In this document: piece by piece, positions 1 through 5,889 of the stretch
Layout: every line of letters starts with the position of its first letter
How positions within the stretch are numbered: position 1 is the stretch's first letter
Notes under the pieces: generated by a model
Seen by the model: the letters and a program-made list of their open reading frames with translations, nothing else
What the model was told of the DNA's origin: nothing
Databases searched by the model: none
NCBI GenBank assembly: GCA_001604435.1
Contig: LVBO01000034.1
Span: forward strand, 1 to 8,254
Source of the DNA: Synergistales bacterium Syner_01
GTDB lineage: Bacteria > Synergistota > Synergistia > Synergistales > Aminobacteriaceae
DNA: 8,254 bases
Direction of reading: 5' to 3'
Position numbers and translations under genes: made by a program

Positions 1-1
1 G

Positions 2-874
2 ATCTCGATGGGGGATTTTGTCCTGACCGGGGGAGAGATACCGGCAATGGCTATCATCGACGCCATGGCCCGTCTTGTTCCCGGTGTTGTGGGAAAAGAG
101 ACGGCGGTCGTCGAAGACTCTTTTTTCAGGGGAATGCTGGATCATCCGCATTTTACGCGCCCTGCGGAATGGAAGGGCGAGGGAGTCCCGGAGGAACTGC
201 TCTCCGGCGATGCCGCGGCTATAGAGAAATGGCGGAGAAACGCCGCGGTGGAGCGGACTCTCGCACGCCGCCCCGATCTTATTGCCCGTGCGAATATCCG
301 CCCCTATCTCCCAAAGGGAATATATGTAGCGCTTGTCCACTTTCCCGTTCTTGACAGACGAGGGGAGAAAAGCACCGCCGCAGTCACCGGGCTTGATCTT
401 TCGGATATAGCCCGTTCGTGCAAAACGTACGGAGTCGACCGATTCCTCGTGGCGACGCCGTTGCCGAGCCAGCGGGATTTGGTGAAGACTATGATTCGTC
501 ACTGGACGGAAGGCGGCGGAGCGAACGTTAATCCTGAACGGGCCGAAGCGTTTCGCTTGCTCAAGCTCTTCCCATCCGTAGCGCGAAGCGTCGAGTGGAT
601 TTCGAAGAGAGAGAAAGAAACGCCTCTCATCGTCGGAACAACCGCCAGAAACCATCCCGGCACGTTCCACTGGATCGAGGCGAAAAGACGAATGCTCCGA
701 GAGAAGCGCCCCGTTCTTTTTCTCTTCGGTACCGGTTCAGGGCTTCACGAGGATGCTTTATCGGAGTGTTCGATGATATTGTCGCCTCTTTCCGGCGGAG
801 GGGGAGAGTATAATCATCTTTCCGTAAGAACAGCCGCCGGAGCCTTTCTGGATCGTTTTTTCGGATGGCGGTAA
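2..874 (+). CDS. trmD: tRNA (guanine-N1)-methyltransferase fused to a second SPOUT RNA methyltransferase domain (5' end missing)
   Basis: The frame is open from base 2, so the gene begins upstream; only the C-terminal part of the TrmD domain is present. Numbering from the ATG at base 8, residues 1-92 match the TrmD knot and C-terminal helical domain: GDFVLTGGEIPAM, PGVVG, EDSFFRGMLDHPHFTRPAEW, PEELLSGD, then RRPDL. The Asp in LDHPHFTRP sits where TrmD has its proposed catalytic base. TrmD makes m1G37 in tRNAs using S-adenosylmethionine, preventing +1 frameshifting. Residues ~104-286 are a second domain of the TM1570-like SPOUT family (Pfam Methyltrn_RNA_4), recognisable from GIYVALVHFPV, TGLDLSDIARSCKTYGV and the closing YNHLSVRTA...LDRFFG knot; its RNA target is, to my knowledge, not firmly established. 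In Thermotoga the two are neighbouring genes; here they share one uninterrupted frame. rplS follows after 148 bases, the usual trmD-rplS order. Confidence 0.93.
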   Translation: MSMGDFVLTGGEIPAMAIIDAMARLVPGVVGKETAVVEDSFFRGMLDHPHFTRPAEWKGEGVPEELLSGDAAAIEKWRRNAAVERTLARRPDLIARANIRPYLPKGIYVALVHFPVLDRRGEKSTAAVTGLDLSDIARSCKTYGVDRFLVATPLPSQRDLVKTMIRHWTEGGGANVNPERAEAFRLLKLFPSVARSVEWISKREKETPLIVGTTARNHPGTFHWIEAKRRMLREKRPVLFLFGTGSGLHEDALSECSMILSPLSGGGGEYNHLSVRTAAGAFLDRFFGWR

Positions 875-886
875 GGGGAGCCCGAT

Positions 887-1002
887 GTTTTGTGAAAGGA
901 CGATAGTCCGAGGCACGTAGGACGTTCAACGACGTAGCTGTACTAGTGATTTCGCCGGATGTCTGCTTGAGATGGTGTGAAGATAATCGAGTTTTGTGAA
1001 AG
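887..1002 (+). repeat. 12-base direct repeat in the rplS leader
   Basis: The 12-mer GTTTTGTGAAAG occurs at 887-898 and again, identically, at 991-1002, so the copies start 104 bases apart and bracket most of the trmD-rplS gap. Between them lie GGAC (898-901), GTCC (906-909) and GGAC (920-923), which can form either of two mutually exclusive small hairpins. The second copy ends just before the rplS Shine-Dalgarno. The repeat is read directly from the sequence; no function is known to me, and autoregulation by L19 is only a guess. Confidence 0.5.
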
Positions 1003-1022
1003 CTCAAGGAGGGTTCATTGAA

Positions 1023-1370
1023 ATGAACGTGTTAAATCTTGTCGAAAAGAAGTTTTTGAAGAGCGATGTCCCGGAGTTTCGTTCCGGGGACACCGTTCGG
1101 GTTCATGTGAAGGTTAAGGAAGGTTCCAGAGAGCGAATTCAGGTCTTCGAGGGCGTCGTTATCGCCCGTAAACACGGAGGTCTCAGCGAAACATTCACCG
1201 TCCGCAAGATTTCGAGCGGAGTCGGAGTGGAGCGTATCTTCCCGCTGCATTGCCCGTCGATCAGCCAGATCGAAGTGAAGCGCCTCGGAAAGGTCCGCCG
1301 CGCCAAGCTGTACTATCTGCGTGACAGAAGCGGGAAATCCGCCCGAATTAAAGAGAGAAGAGAATTTTAG
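1023..1370 (+). CDS. rplS: 50S ribosomal protein L19
   Basis: A 115-residue protein, the usual length for bacterial L19, which lies at the interface of the 30S and 50S subunits. Family signatures are clear: residues near 20-49 read as the SGDTVRVHVKVKEG stretch followed by RIQVFEGVVIAR, then ETFTVRKIS, GVGVERIFPLH and the C-terminal GKVRRAKLYYLR. The ATG at 1023 is preferred because AAGGAGGG (1006-1013) ends 9 bases before it; the in-frame GTG at 996 would add nine non-conserved residues and lies upstream of that ribosome site. No convincing promoter appears in the 148-base gap after trmD, so cotranscription with trmD is likely. No strong terminator follows; a weak AAGAGAG/CTCTCTT stem (1351-1357 with 1376-1382) overlaps the tRNA -35 box. 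Leucine codons are mixed (3 CTG, 2 CTC, one each CTT, TTA, TTG), unlike the TPR gene downstream. Confidence 0.98.
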   Translation: MNVLNLVEKKFLKSDVPEFRSGDTVRVHVKVKEGSRERIQVFEGVVIARKHGGLSETFTVRKISSGVGVERIFPLHCPSISQIEVKRLGKVRRAKLYYLRDRSGKSARIKERREF

Positions 1371-1380
1371 TTTTCCTCTC

Positions 1381-1409
1381 TTGACTTTGGAAATAAGCCC
1401 GCTTATAAT
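1381..1409 (+). promoter_or_regulatory. Sigma-70-type promoter of the tRNA-Leu gene
   Basis: TTGACT (1381-1386) and TATAAT (1404-1409) are separated by exactly 17 bases: 5/6 and 6/6 matches to the housekeeping consensus. Transcription should start near 1416, a few bases before the mature tRNA 5' end at 1422. It begins 10 bases after the rplS stop codon, so the tRNA is its own transcription unit, although readthrough from rplS is also possible. Confidence 0.85.
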
Positions 1410-1421
1410 ATCCGTCGTTGC

Positions 1422-1508
1422 GCGGGGGTGGCGGAACAGGTAGACGCGCAAGGCTAAGGACCTTGTGGCTGCAAGGCTGTGGGAGTTCGAGTCTCCCCCT
1501 CCGCACCA
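1422..1508 (+). tRNA. tRNA-Leu, anticodon AAG, with encoded CCA
   Basis: A class II tRNA folds cleanly. The acceptor GCGGGGG (1422-1428) pairs with CCTCCGC (1498-1504) with one G-U. The D stem is GCG/CGC (1431-1433 with 1445-1447). The anticodon stem CAAGG/CCTTG (1449-1453 with 1461-1465) closes the 7-base loop CTAAGGA, placing AAG at 1456-1458. A 15-base variable arm (1466-1480) forms GGCT/GGCT with two wobble pairs and a GCAA tetraloop. The T stem is GGGAG/CTCCC (1481-1485 with 1493-1497) around TTCGAGT. Discriminator A1505 and CCA 1506-1508 are encoded. The long variable arm and A73 fit leucine. The AAG anticodon is unusual: most bacteria use GAG for CUU/CUC, and A34 would be expected to be deaminated to inosine by a TadA-type enzyme. 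Confidence 0.95.
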
Positions 1509-1516
1509 TGAAATCA

Positions 1517-1548
1517 AAAGCCCTCTTCCTGTACGGGAAGAGGGCTTT
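1517..1548 (+). terminator. Intrinsic-type terminator after tRNA-Leu
   Basis: AAAGCCCTCTTCC (1517-1529) pairs perfectly over 13 bases with GGAAGAGGGCTTT (1536-1548) around a 6-base loop. It starts 9 bases after the tRNA CCA. The only T run is the TTT closing the stem and the next bases are CTCG, so it is strong as a hairpin but weak in its U-tract. Termination of the tRNA transcript is the simplest role. Confidence 0.7.
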
Positions 1549-1577
1549 CTCGTATTCGAAGCTTTCTCTTCGAAAAA

Positions 1578-1623
1578 AATGGAGAAAAGTTTTTTTCTCC
1601 ATTGCTTGAAGTGCTTTTTTTTT
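1578..1623. terminator. AT-rich hairpin with flanking A and T runs, possible second or bidirectional terminator
   Basis: AATGGAGAAAA (1578-1588) pairs with TTTTCTCCATT (1593-1603) around a 4-base loop. On the + strand a T9 tract follows only after an 11-base gap (1615-1623). On the - strand the stem is followed directly by a T run (complement of A1573-1579), a better intrinsic-terminator layout, although no - strand gene is visible. A separate 7-base stem, TTCGAAG/CTTCGAA (1555-1561 with 1568-1574), lies just upstream. Together with the 1517-1548 hairpin, these isolate the tRNA unit from the TPR gene. The role is inferred from structure only. Confidence 0.4.
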
Positions 1624-1665
1624 GGTACACTTCTTAGGATGGCAGTACGTCGAGGGTGGGTGGTT

Positions 1666-4479
1666 ATGAGCATGGATTGGGAAAGCTGGTTGAGGGGGGA
1701 AGCCTTTCCTCCTTTGAAGCAGGAAGACCCGGACAAAACTATAGGCGCGTCTCAAGCGGAGCTTCTCGGGCTTCCTGTTGTTCTGTCGGGGGAGACCCCG
1801 GAAAGCCGCAGCGCACCAGTGGACGCCGAAGAGCCTCGACGGGCTCCTCAAACCGGCGACTCCGCGGATGTCGAGGTATCCGGCGCGGACGGAACGAAGG
1901 CGCTTCTCCCCCAAGCGACCGAAATCCAGGGTGAACCCTCCGCTCAACAGGATATGGTGTTTCCTGTTGTTTCGGAGGTCGTTGAAACGGCGGAAACCGA
2001 ACAGCAGGTCTCCGCTCCGGAATTCGACGGAGAAACTCAAGACCCGAATTTCTCGGAAGCAACGGAAGAAGAAAGTTTCTCCGATACGGAGAACGCGGAT
2101 CATGCCGCGCTCTCGGAGGCGGAGAGGCACGACGAGATTTTTTTACCCTCCGGAGAACCGGAAGAACCGCTTCCTCCCGCCGATGAACCCCATATTTCCG
2201 ATCCCGTGCAGCAAGAGATCGACGAAAATGGTAACGCCGTTTCTACATTCATAATCCCGGCGTATCCCCTCTACCCCTTGGCCGAAGATGATTCCGGCAC
2301 TGAAAAAACGCTTTTTATCGAAGCGAGCCGAAATCACGCCCAAGCACAGCGTGACAAAACGACAAAGAACCGGGTGTTGCCGATTTGTCTGCTGGCGGCA
2401 ATGCTTCTTCTGGGCGGACTTTTTTTTGTTTCCGGAGAATCGTTTGAAACGGTAATGCAGCAAGGAGACCAAGCCTATGCACAAAAAGAGTACGACCGGG
2501 CTTTACACCTTTATGAAAAAGCGGCGGAGAAAAACCCCCTTCGTGTAGAGCCCCTCTTCGGCAAAGCACGCACTCTTGAAGAGATGGATAGAAAGGGAGA
2601 GGCCGTCCACGCATGGAACAGCTGTCTGAAGATCGCCCCGGAGGATGCCGAGGTCTATAGGCGCCTGGGCGCTCTGCTTTTTGAACTCGGCTCCTTGGAC
2701 AACGCTATTCGAAACTACCAGGAGAGCGTCAGATTTGAACCGGAGAATGCGGAAACCCATTTTCTCCTCGGCTCCCTTTGGGAATCAAGAGAGGATGTCC
2801 CCCAAGCTCTCGAATCGTACCGCAAAGCATTGGAAATAGATTCTACCAGATCCGATTTTGCTGAAGCTGTCGAAAGGACCGAAAAAGAAGTTCGTATTTT
2901 GGAGGAAGAACGTCGCCGGCGAACCGCCATGGCGGAAGAACAGATTCGCCTTGGAGCCGCATTCCTTGTAACCGGAGAGTATTCGGAGGCGGAGGGGCAT
3001 TTTCTTCGCGCGCTCGATCTTGTTCCTGAAGGCGAGGATGCGCTTCTAGGGCTTGCGGAAGCAAGGATCGGGAAGGGTGATATTGACGGGGCGAAAGAAA
3101 CGTATCGCAGCCTTCTTGCGCTTGCTCCTCATTCGGAACAAGCCCGGGCGGCCCTTCTTGCGCTTGAGCCGCCTGCAACCGACTCCAAAGAGCCCGTTCT
3201 TTCCGACGGCCGTTCCATACCGCTATCCGAACAGCACGGACACGCTGTCGATGGAGCGGCTTCCTTCGATATCGCGTCCGCAGGCCCAACAATGGCGCCT
3301 GAAGTTTCGAGAGAAGCCGAGCAATCGGCCGATGTTGCCCGTCCAGAAGAACGGATCGGAAAAACGACGGCTGAGGCCCTGGGAGAAGAAGAAACAACGC
3401 CGCCTGTTATTCCTCCGGACAGCGGTGTACCGTCGCCTCTTGTTTCTAAAAATGCCGTGGCGGTATCTCTTCTTTCTTCCGGCGATACTCTTCCGGAAAA
3501 GACCGATCCCGCCGTCGAGAAGGCGGAGAAAGAGGAGTTCAGCCAAGGGATTGTTCTTGTCTCTGCTGAGAAAAAAACCGCGAGCGATGCGCCTCTTCCT
3601 GGCGACGAAATCCATACAACGGAGGAACTCGTTCCGGCAGAATCGAAGGAACCACCAATAAAGAAAGCCGCGTCGCCGAAGACGCCGCACAACGGACGTA
3701 TCGTCAAGGCGACGGTGTCGCCTGTACGTTCTCTTCCCCGGCAATCGCCGAGGGCTCCCGCTCCAGGTGAAACCGATCAAAAGACTCGTTCTGCGCCCGC
3801 GAAAAGCGAAGAGAGAGTTCTTGAGACGAGCCGTTCATATAATCTCTCCGGAGAGTATTCGAAAGCGGCCCAAAAGGCTTCGGAGGCTCTTCACGTCCAG
3901 CAATCGCCGGAGGCGCTCTCGAATCTTGGCTACGCTCATATCGGTATGGGCAACTACCCGGCGGCGTTTACCGCCTACTGGAGACGCCTGTTGCTTTCTC
4001 CGACACTACGGAACGTTTCTCTCGAACCTCCGGCGTTCCTCTCTCTCCCGTTTCAAGAAGGGCGCTGGAAAGAGATCCCTGCTCCGAATCCAAAAGATCT
4101 TCCCGGTGTTGTCGGCAGTGAGAAAATCGTTCTTCTGCCGGGTGGGAACGCAGTTCTATCAGGAGTTCTTCCCGGCAAGGAATATCTTTTTGAAGCGCTG
4201 CGGATAAATCCGGCGGAGAAAGACGTCTATCTCAATCTTGCATTGAGTTATCTTATGATGCAGAATCAGGGAGTCTCTTCGGCGTCTCTTTCCGCCTCTC
4301 CGGCTGGAAGCGAGAATGAAAAAGCGCTCTATCTTGCCCTACTTGCCCATGCCCTCCGTGTAAAGAAGGCGGACGAGCAGTCGGATCAGTTTCTCAATGC
4401 GGCGGCTGCAAGAGCCTCTGGAGAAGTATTGCGTTTCGTTCGTTCTCTGGAGACGAAATCAGATTCCGATACAAAGTAA
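1666..4479 (+). CDS. Single-pass membrane TPR-repeat protein, function unknown
   Basis: A 937-residue protein of unknown function. Residues 1 to ~225 are hydrophilic, acidic and probably disordered. A basic stretch (QRDKTTKNR) precedes one hydrophobic helix at ~237-255 (PICLLAAMLLLGGLFFV), predicting a cytoplasmic N-terminus and an extracytoplasmic C-terminus. TPR-like units follow at ~260-293, 294-327, 328-361 and 362-395, a charged helix or coiled coil at ~396-425, then two more units at ~426-494. A Pro/Glu/Ala/Ser-rich linker (~500-715) leads to another TPR-like pair (~716-785, containing NLSGEYSKAAQKASEAL) and a C-terminal region I do not recognise. TPR scaffolds usually hold protein complexes together, often in envelope assembly. 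The start at 1666 (MSMDW) follows a GAGGGTGG ribosome site at 1652-1659; ATG 1639 and 1672 are alternatives. Leucine is largely CTT: 10 of 12 leucine codons in 3001-3180. It appears monocistronic. Confidence 0.85.
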   Translation: MSMDWESWLRGEAFPPLKQEDPDKTIGASQAELLGLPVVLSGETPESRSAPVDAEEPRRAPQTGDSADVEVSGADGTKALLPQATEIQGEPSAQQDMVFPVVSEVVETAETEQQVSAPEFDGETQDPNFSEATEEESFSDTENADHAALSEAERHDEIFLPSGEPEEPLPPADEPHISDPVQQEIDENGNAVSTFIIPAYPLYPLAEDDSGTEKTLFIEASRNHAQAQRDKTTKNRVLPICLLAAMLLLGGLFFVSGESFETVMQQGDQAYAQKEYDRALHLYEKAAEKNPLRVEPLFGKARTLEEMDRKGEAVHAWNSCLKIAPEDAEVYRRLGALLFELGSLDNAIRNYQESVRFEPENAETHFLLGSLWESREDVPQALESYRKALEIDSTRSDFAEAVERTEKEVRILEEERRRRTAMAEEQIRLGAAFLVTGEYSEAEGHFLRALDLVPEGEDALLGLAEARIGKGDIDGAKETYRSLLALAPHSEQARAALLALEPPATDSKEPVLSDGRSIPLSEQHGHAVDGAASFDIASAGPTMAPEVSREAEQSADVARPEERIGKTTAEALGEEETTPPVIPPDSGVPSPLVSKNAVAVSLLSSGDTLPEKTDPAVEKAEKEEFSQGIVLVSAEKKTASDAPLPGDEIHTTEELVPAESKEPPIKKAASPKTPHNGRIVKATVSPVRSLPRQSPRAPAPGETDQKTRSAPAKSEERVLETSRSYNLSGEYSKAAQKASEALHVQQSPEALSNLGYAHIGMGNYPAAFTAYWRRLLLSPTLRNVSLEPPAFLSLPFQEGRWKEIPAPNPKDLPGVVGSEKIVLLPGGNAVLSGVLPGKEYLFEALRINPAEKDVYLNLALSYLMMQNQGVSSASLSASPAGSENEKALYLALLAHALRVKKADEQSDQFLNAAAARASGEVLRFVRSLETKSDSDTK

Positions 4480-4514
4480 AATGCGGATGCATGTCCGGAC
4501 GCTCTTCATGCACA

Positions 4515-4526
4515 CGAGCCGGCTCG
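4515..4526. repeat. Perfect 12-base palindrome downstream of the TPR gene
   Basis: CGAGCCGGCTCG reads the same on both strands. Just upstream, GCATG (4488-4492) and CATGC (4508-4512) form an inverted repeat around another palindrome, GTCCGGAC (4493-4500). The elements lie between the TPR stop codon and the promoter at 4561-4589. They could be a protein-binding site or part of a 3' end structure, but no T run follows, so an ordinary intrinsic terminator is not supported. Confidence 0.4.
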
Positions 4527-4560
4527 AAGCGGGCTTTGAATTAGCGGATCGAGGAAGAGC

Positions 4561-4589
4561 TTTTCAATACAGCTGATTTACTATATACT
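4561..4589 (+). promoter_or_regulatory. Candidate sigma-70 promoter for the leader RNA and RelA/SpoT-like gene
   Basis: TTTTCA (4561-4566, 4/6 to TTGACA) and TATACT (4584-4589, 5/6 to TATAAT) are 17 bases apart. The predicted start near 4596 would give a leader of about 125 bases before the ATG at 4720. The next downstream gene is the RelA/SpoT-like one, so this is its likely promoter, or that of a small RNA ending at the T-rich stretch 4693-4701. Confidence 0.55.
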
Positions 4590-4596
4590 TGCCTTT

Positions 4597-4703
4597 GGAC
4601 TGTCTGTTCCATACTCGCCCTGAGAGGGCTTGCTGCAAGCGGCCCAAGGCTGACTTCTGTGGTGAATGGAGAAGCGTGCAGACTCGGAGCACTTTATTTT
4701 TAT
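4597..4703 (+). ncRNA. Candidate structured 5' leader or small RNA of unknown family
   Basis: Directly after the promoter, GTCTG (4602-4606) pairs with CAGAC (4679-4683) and TCCAT (4608-4612) with ATGGA (4666-4670), enclosing a compact domain. Inside are GCCCT-GAG-AGGGC (4617-4629) and GCTTG-CTG-CAAGC (4628-4640), which share two bases and so may compete. GGG (4626-4628) can also pair with CCC (4643-4645) outside a CTTG/CAAG stem (4629-4632 with 4636-4639). GTGC/GCAC (4676-4679 with 4689-4692) precedes TTTATTTTT (4693-4701), a weak terminator-like end. I compared it by eye with TPP, SAM-I, cyclic-di-GMP, fluoride and T-box elements and with 6S and SRP RNA, and recognised none. The structure is hand-folded, and the transcript is inferred. 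Confidence 0.35.
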
Positions 4704-4719
4704 GGGCGGTGATTAATCG

Positions 4720-5802
4720 ATGAATGCAACGAAAGTTGACGAATTGGGAAAGAAGTACATGCGACAGTACTCTCTTTACCGCGAGTTTGCCGCGAGGGCC
4801 TGCAATCTTTTGGTGAACCTTGTGGAGCAGGACGGCATTCAGTTGTATAACGTGTCCGGAGAGGCAAAATCACCGGAGGGTTTCCTCCGGATGTATGAGG
4901 CTCTCGCCGAGGGAGTCCCCTCCTCTCTTTCGGAAATCGCCGATCTCTGCACCGTAAAGATTCTCGTCCATTTCCCCGAGGATGTAGAGAAAGTTGAACG
5001 GATTGTTCAGCAGGAGTTCCTTGTGGATATGGCGCGGTCCGTAACATCGGCAAGCTTGGACGATCCCGATCGTTTCGGTTATCCCTCCGTGTATTATACG
5101 CTCTCACTAAGCCGTGCACGGGCTGCGATGCGAGAATGGAACAAATACAAGGACATCCCGTTTTCCTTGGAGATACGTACGGTGCTTCAGGAGGTCTGGG
5201 CTGCCAATACACCGAAAGTGATGCTTCCGACGGACACGACCACTAAAAAGAAATTGCAAAGAAAACTCTTCAGGGTCGGCGCTCTCCTTGAAGAAGCAGA
5301 CGAGGGATATTTTACTCTTTGGGAATCCGCTCGAGAATCCGCCATGCCCGTTACCGCCCCTGTCGCTGCTGTTGAACCTGTCGCTTCAACCCGGCGCGTT
5401 TTCGACAGAACCGCATTGAGACAGTATTTCCAAGAACACGAGGAAATCCCTCGCCGGTGGGCGGAGATCGCTTCGGATGTCGGTTTCCCCCCGTTTAGGC
5501 CGGATCCCGAGTATATGGAGACCAGCCTCTCATATCTTTGGGATATTCTTCGAGCTGCCGAAATGGATTCTCCCGACGAATTCCAGCGGTTTATCGCCTC
5601 TCTCGAAGAAGAGGAGAAGGGGAGAGAGCAAATTGCGACAGTGCATAAAGCGTTCGAAAGAGAAGCGCAGTCGTGGAGAGTCGACGGGTATTCCGCTCTT
5701 TTCCTGCTGGTGCTGAATCTGAAATGGGATGTTTTGCAGAGCAAGGACCTTGTGGATCTGAATATCAAGAGAGGTTCCGACAGGATCAAAGGAATTCTTT
5801 AG
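4720..5802 (+). CDS. RelA/SpoT nucleotidyltransferase-domain protein with divergent active site
   Basis: A 360-residue soluble protein. Residues ~10-200 resemble the synthetase domain of the RelA/SpoT family, which in classical members transfers pyrophosphate from ATP to GDP or GTP. Landmarks are GEAKS (K50), ADLCTVKILV (D75, a metal-ligand position), RFGYPSVYY (Y121) and SLEIRTVLQEVWA (E151, the second acidic position), then the family-like LFRVGALLEEADE segment (~183-195). There is no HD hydrolase, TGS or ACT domain, so it resembles small alarmone synthetases more than RelA or SpoT. Changes from the usual motifs: Arg to Glu before K50 (RxK becomes EAK), His to Tyr after GYxS, and no His pair after EIRT. 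Residues ~215-360 are mostly helical and unrecognised. The ATG at 4720 follows GGGCGGTGA (4704-4712); a terminator follows at 5831. It could be a (p)ppGpp synthetase, a toxin-type relative or an inactive regulator. Confidence 0.8.
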   Translation: MNATKVDELGKKYMRQYSLYREFAARACNLLVNLVEQDGIQLYNVSGEAKSPEGFLRMYEALAEGVPSSLSEIADLCTVKILVHFPEDVEKVERIVQQEFLVDMARSVTSASLDDPDRFGYPSVYYTLSLSRARAAMREWNKYKDIPFSLEIRTVLQEVWAANTPKVMLPTDTTTKKKLQRKLFRVGALLEEADEGYFTLWESARESAMPVTAPVAAVEPVASTRRVFDRTALRQYFQEHEEIPRRWAEIASDVGFPPFRPDPEYMETSLSYLWDILRAAEMDSPDEFQRFIASLEEEEKGREQIATVHKAFEREAQSWRVDGYSALFLLVLNLKWDVLQSKDLVDLNIKRGSDRIKGIL

Positions 5803-5830
5803 GGAGTTTCGCATTTTTCCCGCTTTTCGG

Positions 5831-5865
5831 ATGGGGAGTAGCGCTTCGCTCTCCCCATTGTTTTT
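5831..5865 (+). terminator. Intrinsic terminator after the RelA/SpoT-like gene
   Basis: ATGGGGAG (5831-5838) pairs with CTCCCCAT (5851-5858), and AGCG (5840-5843) with CGCT (5847-5850) inside it, a 12-pair stem with one bulged T5839 and a 3-base loop. TGTTTTT (5859-5865) follows at once. This is a classical Rho-independent terminator, ending 24 bases before the next start codon at 5890. Confidence 0.88.
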
Positions 5866-5889
5866 GGCTTGCCAGAAAGGAAGAGCGTT

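Noticed and set aside
996..1022. Earlier GTG start for rplS
   Set aside because: It would add nine residues absent from L19 and lies upstream of the strong AAGGAGGG site, which serves the ATG at 1023.
1602..1631. Possible promoter for the TPR gene (TTGCTT, 18 bases, TACACT)
   Set aside because: The -35 match is only 3/6 and the region overlaps hairpins and a T9 tract; too weak to annotate, though some promoter must lie here if the terminators work.
1465..1665. N-terminal extension of the TPR protein back into the tRNA
   Set aside because: The frame is open but would start inside the tRNA-Leu gene and run through its terminator; the first plausible start with a ribosome site is 1666.
2971..3860. 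Shared 14-base CCGGAGAGTATTCG in two places of the TPR gene (near 2972 and 3848)
   Set aside because: Both encode the same GEYS turn of a TPR unit with similar codons, so it reflects the protein repeat rather than a separate DNA element.
4481..4576. Small open frame of 31 codons after the TPR gene
   Set aside because: No ribosome site precedes it, it contains the palindromes and overlaps the -35 box, and its translation shows no recognisable features.
4617..4629. TPP riboswitch suggested by CTGAGA
   Set aside because: The second conserved half (ACCTGAT...GGATAATGCCAGCGTAGGGA type) is absent downstream; the CTGAGA is simply the loop of a short hairpin.
4597..4703. 6S RNA or SRP (4.5S) RNA
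   Set aside because: The SRP GGTCAGG...GGAAGCAGCC core is missing, and the folded part is too short and not the long bulged rod with a large central bubble expected of 6S RNA.
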